17,920 nt of DNA from Thermoplasmatota archaeon (GTDB taxonomy: Archaea; Thermoplasmatota; E2; DHVEG-1), in contig JAGXLH010000025.1 in assembly GCA_018334795.1 (NCBI GenBank), positions 1-17,920 on the forward strand, written 5' to 3'. Of the stretch, positions 13,424 to 17,920 are shown piece by piece. Every line of letters begins with the position of its first letter. Position 1 is the stretch's first letter. The notes under the pieces were generated by a model. It made no database searches. It had not been told where the DNA came from and saw only the letters and a list, made by a program, of their open reading frames with translations. The position numbers were made by a program, and so were the translations under genes.

Positions 13424-13458
13424 ATCGATTTTTAACCAGATTTTTGGATAGTGAAGAT

Positions 13459-14361
13459 ATGATAAGTAGAGTAAAACATAAAATAAATAAAATTGATACG
13501 TCAGCAATGCTAGATAAACTTGGTTTTAATTCAAAAAAAATCGTCATTAAATATGGTGGTAATGCGATGTTGGATGATGATCTTAAGATTTCAGTAGCTG
13601 AAGACATCGTTCAACTGAAAAAAATGGGATTTAAACCAATAATCGTTCATGGAGGGGGACCAGCAGTCAGCAATCAAATGGACAAGGAGGGATTAGAACC
13701 AGAATTTGTTCATGGACAAAGGAAAACAGATGAAGAAACTTTGAAAATCGCTGAAATGGTACTATCTGGAAAAGTCAACAAGGAATTAGTCGGACTTATC
13801 AATGAACGAAACGGTAATGCTGTTGGCATTTCTGGAAAAGATGGAACCCTTGTAAAATCCAGAAAGGCAAAAAAGGAAATGGATGTCGATGGAAAAACAA
13901 AAAAAGTAGATCTGGGTCGAGTTGGCGAAGTATATCATATAGATGCAACACTTGTTGAAACACTTATGGAAAACGATTTTATAACCGTAATCTCTCCAAT
14001 TTGTGCCGGGGATGACAAAGGCGATTTCAATGTAAATGCAGATATTCTTGCTGGTGAACTAGCATCTTCCTTGAAAGCAGATTCTCTAATTTATTTAACC
14101 AATGTTGATGGTATCCGTGAAAAGAAAGATGATGAGAAAACTCGTTTGAAAAAAGTTCACATTAAAAAAGCTGAATCATTGCTTGGAAAAAAAATTCAAG
14201 GTGGAATGATTCCAAAAGTAGAATCTGCAGTGAAAGCAATAAAAAATGGGGTAAAAACCGTTCGGATTATTGATGGAACAAAAAAGCATTCGCTTTTACA
14301 ATCATTTGAGAATGGTTCTGATTACGGAACGGTCATTTATTCTGATGAGGAGGAAAAATAA
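13459..14361 (+). CDS. argB: Acetylglutamate kinase
   Basis: This enzyme phosphorylates N-acetylglutamate, the second step of arginine synthesis. The roughly 300-residue protein has the amino-acid-kinase fold. The Gly-rich and ATP-site elements are visible: IVIKYGGNAM (about 28-37), IVHGGGPAV (about 62-70), the R...D.ETL segment (about 88-94), FNVNAD (about 192-197), LTNVDGI, and the late GGMIPKVESA segment. About 27 residues precede KYGG, enough for the N-terminal helix seen in arginine-inhibited members, so feedback inhibition is plausible but not proven. The start is ATG 13459; a TTG at 13444 would add five residues. It heads argBDCJ, and its 3' end contains GAGGAGG, the ribosome-binding site for argD. 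Confidence 0.95.
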   Translation: MISRVKHKINKIDTSAMLDKLGFNSKKIVIKYGGNAMLDDDLKISVAEDIVQLKKMGFKPIIVHGGGPAVSNQMDKEGLEPEFVHGQRKTDEETLKIAEMVLSGKVNKELVGLINERNGNAVGISGKDGTLVKSRKAKKEMDVDGKTKKVDLGRVGEVYHIDATLVETLMENDFITVISPICAGDDKGDFNVNADILAGELASSLKADSLIYLTNVDGIREKKDDEKTRLKKVHIKKAESLLGKKIQGGMIPKVESAVKAIKNGVKTVRIIDGTKKHSLLQSFENGSDYGTVIYSDEEEK

Positions 14362-14363
14362 GA

Positions 14364-15563
14364 ATGAATTTTAAAGAAGTTGAACAAATTGATTCAAAAT
14401 ATCATTTCCAGATTTATGGAAGACTACCAATTTTATTGAAAAAAGGAAAAGGATCTCATGTGTGGGATTCTGATGGGAATGAATACATTGACGTACTCGG
14501 CGGAATTGCAGTGAACAGCCTTGGTCATTGTCATCCAAACGTAGTTAATGCTATTAAAAAACAGGCTGAACAACTCATTCATTGTACTAACATTTATTAT
14601 ATCGAACCACAGGTAAAATTAGAAAAATTACTTCTTGACAACTGTGATATGGATCGTGCCTTATTTGTCAATAGTGGTACTGAAGCAGTAGAATCAGCTA
14701 TCAAACTTGCCCGTAAATGGGCAGGTAAACATGGAAAAGGTGGCGGTATTATTACCATGGAGGGATCCTTTCATGGGCGAAGTATAGCTTGTGTAACTGC
14801 TACTGGTCAAAAAAAATATCGTGTTGGTTTCGACCCACTTCCATCTGGTTTTAAAACAGTTCCATTTAATGATCTACAGGCTGTTGAAGCGGCTATTGAT
14901 GATTCAATTTGTGCAGTTATGGTTGAACCTGTACAAGGAGAAGGAGGTATTGTTCCAGCAGATAAAACGTACCTTAAAGAGTTACGAGATCTCTGCGATA
15001 AGCATAATATTTTGTTGATTTTTGATGAAATTCAGTGTGGTATGGCTCGAACGGGTCATTTATTTGCTTATCAAGGTTATAACGTCATACCAGATATGAT
15101 CACCATTGCTAAAGCACTTGGTGGTGGTTTTCCTATTGGTGCATTGTTAGCAAAAGAAGAAATAGCAAATGCTTTTGACAAAGGAGATCATGGAACAACT
15201 TTTGGTGGTAATCCACTAGCTACAGCTGCTGCCTATGCTTCAGTTTCAACATTGATTGATGAAAATTTTGCACAACAGGCACAACTAACTGGCACCTATC
15301 TTATGAATCGGTTAAATGAGGAACGTAAGAAAACAAGTCATATCACGGAAGTTCGTGGGAAAGGCCTTATGGTTGGTATCGTACTTGACCGGGAGGGAAA
15401 GGAAATTGTTCCTGAAATGATGAAACGTGGAGTGCTTGCGAATTGCACCGCGAAAAATGTGATTCGATTTGTTCCACCATTAAACATTTCTGAAAAGGAT
15501 CTTGATACTGCTGTTACTGTATTAGTTAATGTTATTGAAGAGGTGTTTTCTGATGACAATTGA
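14364..15563 (+). CDS. argD: Acetylornithine aminotransferase
   Basis: This 399-residue class III PLP aminotransferase converts N-acetylglutamate semialdehyde to N-acetylornithine with glutamate as amino donor. PLP-site residues are recognisable: NSGTEAVESA (about 103-112), the EPVQGEGG loop (about 188-195), DEIQCGMART with Asp221, and the Schiff-base Lys250 in TIAKALGGGFPIGA. TTFGGNPLA follows. Length is normal. The start lies 2 nt after the argB stop, with a strong GAGGAGG site. The 3' end overlaps argC by 11 nt, indicating tight coupling. Context among argB, argC and argJ supports the arginine role; some enzymes of this class also act in lysine synthesis. Confidence 0.95.
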   Translation: MNFKEVEQIDSKYHFQIYGRLPILLKKGKGSHVWDSDGNEYIDVLGGIAVNSLGHCHPNVVNAIKKQAEQLIHCTNIYYIEPQVKLEKLLLDNCDMDRALFVNSGTEAVESAIKLARKWAGKHGKGGGIITMEGSFHGRSIACVTATGQKKYRVGFDPLPSGFKTVPFNDLQAVEAAIDDSICAVMVEPVQGEGGIVPADKTYLKELRDLCDKHNILLIFDEIQCGMARTGHLFAYQGYNVIPDMITIAKALGGGFPIGALLAKEEIANAFDKGDHGTTFGGNPLATAAAYASVSTLIDENFAQQAQLTGTYLMNRLNEERKKTSHITEVRGKGLMVGIVLDREGKEIVPEMMKRGVLANCTAKNVIRFVPPLNISEKDLDTAVTVLVNVIEEVFSDDN

Positions 15564-16587
15564 AGTTGGAATCATTGGAGCAACAGGGTATACTGGTTCA
15601 GAGTTAACAAGAATTCTCACTCAGCATAATCAGATTGATTTGTCTATGATTACATCACGAAGTTTTGCTGGTAAAAAAATCTCCGATGTTCATCCCTATC
15701 TTGAAGGTATTTGTGATCAAAAATTATCAAATCCTTCTATTGATGATATCAAAAAGTTAGATGTTGTGTTTTTAGCATTACCTCATGGTGTTTCCATGAA
15801 ATTTGTTAAAAAAATCGGGTTGAACGGTCCTCGAATCATTGATTTATCTGGTGATTTCCGATTGAAAAACAAAAATACGTATGAACAATGGTATGAAATG
15901 AATCATGAGTTTCCAGCTGCACTTGATTCCGCAGTGTATGGCCTCCCTGAATTATTCAGGAAAGATATTGCTGATGCTCAGTTAGTCGCTAATCCTGGTT
16001 GTTACCCCACATCTACCATTCTTGCCTTAGCACCCGCTCTTAATCAGGATTTCCTAGATGTGTCAAGTATTTCTGTAGATTCGAAATCAGGAGTTACCGG
16101 AGCAGGGGCAAAACCTTCGGAAACTACACATTTTCCACGTGCTAATGAGGATTTCAGGGCTTACAAAGTAGGAAAACATCGGCATACGCCAGAAATAGAA
16201 GAAATTTTAACTGAAAATAGTGGAAAAGAAATCAATGTATTGTTCACTCCTCATCTTGTTCCCTTAAACCGCGGGATATTAACGACGGTGTATGCTAAGA
16301 GTAAAAATAAAATTAACAAAGAAGAACTATTGGATGCGTATAACTCATTTTATGAGACGGAGCCGTTTGTTCGAGTTAGAAAGAATCCTCCTAATGTTCA
16401 ATCTGTTCGAGGATCGAATTATTGTGATGTGTTTCCAGTAAAAATTGATCGGACAAATCAGATTGTGTTACTTTCAGCTATTGATAATTTAGTAAAGGGG
16501 GCCGCAGGACAAGCGGTGCAAAATATGAACATTATGCTTGATTTTAATGAAAAACAAGGGATATCTCATATTCCACTTTCACCATAA
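15553..16587 (+). CDS. argC: N-acetyl-gamma-glutamyl-phosphate reductase
   Basis: This 344-residue NADPH-dependent enzyme reduces N-acetylglutamyl phosphate to the semialdehyde. The N-terminal Rossmann motif is GIIGATGYTGSEL (6-18). The catalytic cysteine is Cys150 in NPGCYPTS and the partner histidine is His211 in KHRHTPE. These are the conserved residues of the ArgC family. I chose ATG 15553 because GAGGTG lies 8 nt upstream and the protein then starts with the usual MxxVGIIGATGYTG. An in-frame ATG at 15529 would add eight unrelated residues inside argD. The gene overlaps argD by 11 nt and is followed after 47 nt by argJ. Confidence 0.96.
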   Translation: MTIEVGIIGATGYTGSELTRILTQHNQIDLSMITSRSFAGKKISDVHPYLEGICDQKLSNPSIDDIKKLDVVFLALPHGVSMKFVKKIGLNGPRIIDLSGDFRLKNKNTYEQWYEMNHEFPAALDSAVYGLPELFRKDIADAQLVANPGCYPTSTILALAPALNQDFLDVSSISVDSKSGVTGAGAKPSETTHFPRANEDFRAYKVGKHRHTPEIEEILTENSGKEINVLFTPHLVPLNRGILTTVYAKSKNKINKEELLDAYNSFYETEPFVRVRKNPPNVQSVRGSNYCDVFPVKIDRTNQIVLLSAIDNLVKGAAGQAVQNMNIMLDFNEKQGISHIPLSP

Positions 16588-16634
16588 TGTATAATAACAA
16601 AGATATGTTGTTTTGAAAAGGATGGTTTTTAGGA

Positions 16635-17843
16635 ATGCAGAAGAATATAACTGATGTAACTGGATTTAAGGTGAGAGGCTGTCATATTGGCATCAAATCT
16701 AAACGACGGGATTTAGCACTTATTTTTTCTGAGGTTCCAGCTAGTGCTGCTGCAGTTTATACGCAAAATAAGGTTCAGGCTCATCCCATTAAGTTAACAA
16801 AAAAACATCTTGAAAATAAAACCGCACAAGCTATCATTGTGACTTCTGGTAATGCAAATGCATGTAATGGACCAAAAGGAATGCAGGGAGCAAAGAAAGC
16901 AGCGATTGTGCTTGCAACTGAATTAGATATTTCTGTTGATGATGTGATTGTTGCTGCAACTGGTGTTATCGGTGAACCATTTCCAACAGATAAAGTAGTT
17001 AAAGCCATTCGAAAGAACGTGAGTGTTCTTTCAGATCGAAAGATTGCAGGGGATATGGTTGCTAATGCAATTATGACTACGGATACATTTCAAAAAGAAG
17101 GATTCAGTTCGTTTAAAATTGGTAAAAAGAAGGTGAATATGGCAGGTATTGCTAAAGGATCGGGTATGATTCATCCTAACATGGCTACGATGCTTTGTTT
17201 TATTGTTTCTGATGTAAACATTGATCCTGATTTATTGCAAGATGCATTATCTGAATCTGTAAAACGGACATTTAACATGATAACAGTTGATGGTGATACA
17301 TCCACAAATGATATGGTTTCTGTGATGGCTAATGGACTTGCGGGAAATGAACGGATTACTGAAAAAGATGAAGAGTATGAATTATTTCAACGAAAACTTG
17401 AGGATTTGTTAAGACATTTAGCAAAAGCTATCGTTTCTGATGGTGAAGGAGCTACAAAATTTGTTACATATACGGTAACTAATGCTCGATCTGAAGAAGA
17501 GGGTCGAAAGGTTGCTAAAACCATAGCTAATTCAAATCTGGTAAGAACGGCCTTGTTTGGTCGAGATCCAAATTGGGGAAGAATTATTGCTGCTGTTGGT
17601 AGATCGGGTGTTGACATTGATCCTGATAAAATTGATATTTATCTTGGTTCAAGTAAGAATATGATGAAAGTTGCTGAGAATGGTAATAGGTTGGATTTTG
17701 ATCGGAAAAGAATTAAGCTTATGTTGAAATCATCGCAGTTATGTGTGCTAGTAAAATTAAATCAAGGTGAAAAAGAGGCTACTGCGTGGGGTTGTGATTT
17801 TTCTTATGAATATGTTCGGATTAATGCTGAGTATCATACGTGA
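16635..17843 (+). CDS. argJ: Glutamate N-acetyltransferase (ornithine acetyltransferase)
   Basis: This 402-residue enzyme transfers the acetyl group from N-acetylornithine to glutamate, recycling it to the start of the pathway; some members also use acetyl-CoA. It matures by self-cleavage into two chains. The cleavage motif KGSGMIHPNMATML is present, with the break predicted between Ala184 and Thr185, the catalytic nucleophile. SGNANACNG (about 71-79) and the late GRDPNWGRI segment are also canonical. No argA-like synthase is visible in the window. AAAAGGATGG lies about 13 nt upstream of the ATG. As the last visible gene of argBDCJ it is followed by a T-tract. Confidence 0.95.
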   Translation: MQKNITDVTGFKVRGCHIGIKSKRRDLALIFSEVPASAAAVYTQNKVQAHPIKLTKKHLENKTAQAIIVTSGNANACNGPKGMQGAKKAAIVLATELDISVDDVIVAATGVIGEPFPTDKVVKAIRKNVSVLSDRKIAGDMVANAIMTTDTFQKEGFSSFKIGKKKVNMAGIAKGSGMIHPNMATMLCFIVSDVNIDPDLLQDALSESVKRTFNMITVDGDTSTNDMVSVMANGLAGNERITEKDEEYELFQRKLEDLLRHLAKAIVSDGEGATKFVTYTVTNARSEEEGRKVAKTIANSNLVRTALFGRDPNWGRIIAAVGRSGVDIDPDKIDIYLGSSKNMMKVAENGNRLDFDRKRIKLMLKSSQLCVLVKLNQGEKEATAWGCDFSYEYVRINAEYHT

Positions 17844-17866
17844 ATAACGGCCGTTTTACTTGCATT

Positions 17867-17895
17867 ACCCTTTCTTTTTTTGATTCTAAAAAAGA
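17867..17895 (+). terminator. T-tract/hairpin terminator after argJ
   Basis: ACCCTTTCTTTTTTTG carries a T-run typical of archaeal termination, about 25-35 nt after the argJ stop. TCTTTTTT (17873-17880) can also pair with AAAAAAGA (17888-17895) over a 7-nt loop. It suggests the arginine operon ends here, though the window stops soon after. Confidence 0.5.
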
Positions 17896-17920
17896 GTAAC
17901 TTTACTTTAAATTTTTATAA

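Overview
The window looks like an AT-rich archaeal chromosome segment. The main evidence is promoter style: several genes have a TATA-like box (some with a purine-rich BRE-like stretch) 25-35 nt upstream of the start codon and no Shine-Dalgarno site, which fits leaderless or near-leaderless mRNAs. Other genes, mostly those inside operons, have good GAGG/GGTG sites. Transcription ends look like T-tracts. A CxxC-x17-CxxC mini zinc protein, a zinc-ribbon/PspC fusion, CxxCxxCC (YkgJ-type) proteins and an OPT transporter agree with an archaeal origin. I cannot fix the lineage; a euryarchaeon or Thermoplasmatota-like organism is a guess.

Layout. 1-2150 (+): three tightly spaced genes encode a YkgJ-type cysteine-cluster protein, a GrpB/UPF0157 protein and an aminoglycoside-phosphotransferase-fold kinase; the last two overlap. 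2167-3842 (-): a small four-helix membrane protein and a secreted serine beta-lactamase-fold hydrolase. 4044-4214 (-): a 56-residue zinc-ribbon protein that is easily missed. 4456-8421 (+): an OPT family transporter, a hairpin terminator and an ABC-F ATPase with an unusual C-terminal tail. 8442-10629 (-): a DUF454/YbaN membrane protein, an unrecognised membrane-anchored coiled-coil protein and a small MscS-type TM-repeat protein. 10630-11147: a gene-free stretch holding a candidate structured RNA. 11148-13212 (+): a UPF0016/GDT1 cation transporter with an unclear start, a second cysteine-cluster protein and a zinc-ribbon/PspC membrane protein. 13307-17843 (+): a strong TATA box, a roughly 120-nt leader and the arginine operon argB-argD-argC-argJ.

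How the genes work together. argBDCJ encode the acetylated steps from glutamate to ornithine, with ArgJ recycling the acetyl group from N-acetylornithine. It is the only complete pathway block. The rest is a set of short transcription units, many for envelope or transport functions (OPT, GDT1, MscS-like, PspC, DUF454, secreted hydrolase). I see no transposase, integrase, phage gene, CRISPR array, tRNA or full-length rRNA. The less ordinary items are the candidate RNA near 10.9 kb, the argB leader with small ORFs, the GDT1 start region with an in-frame TAG, the overlooked zinc mini-protein and the orphan membrane protein at 8.9-9.6 kb.
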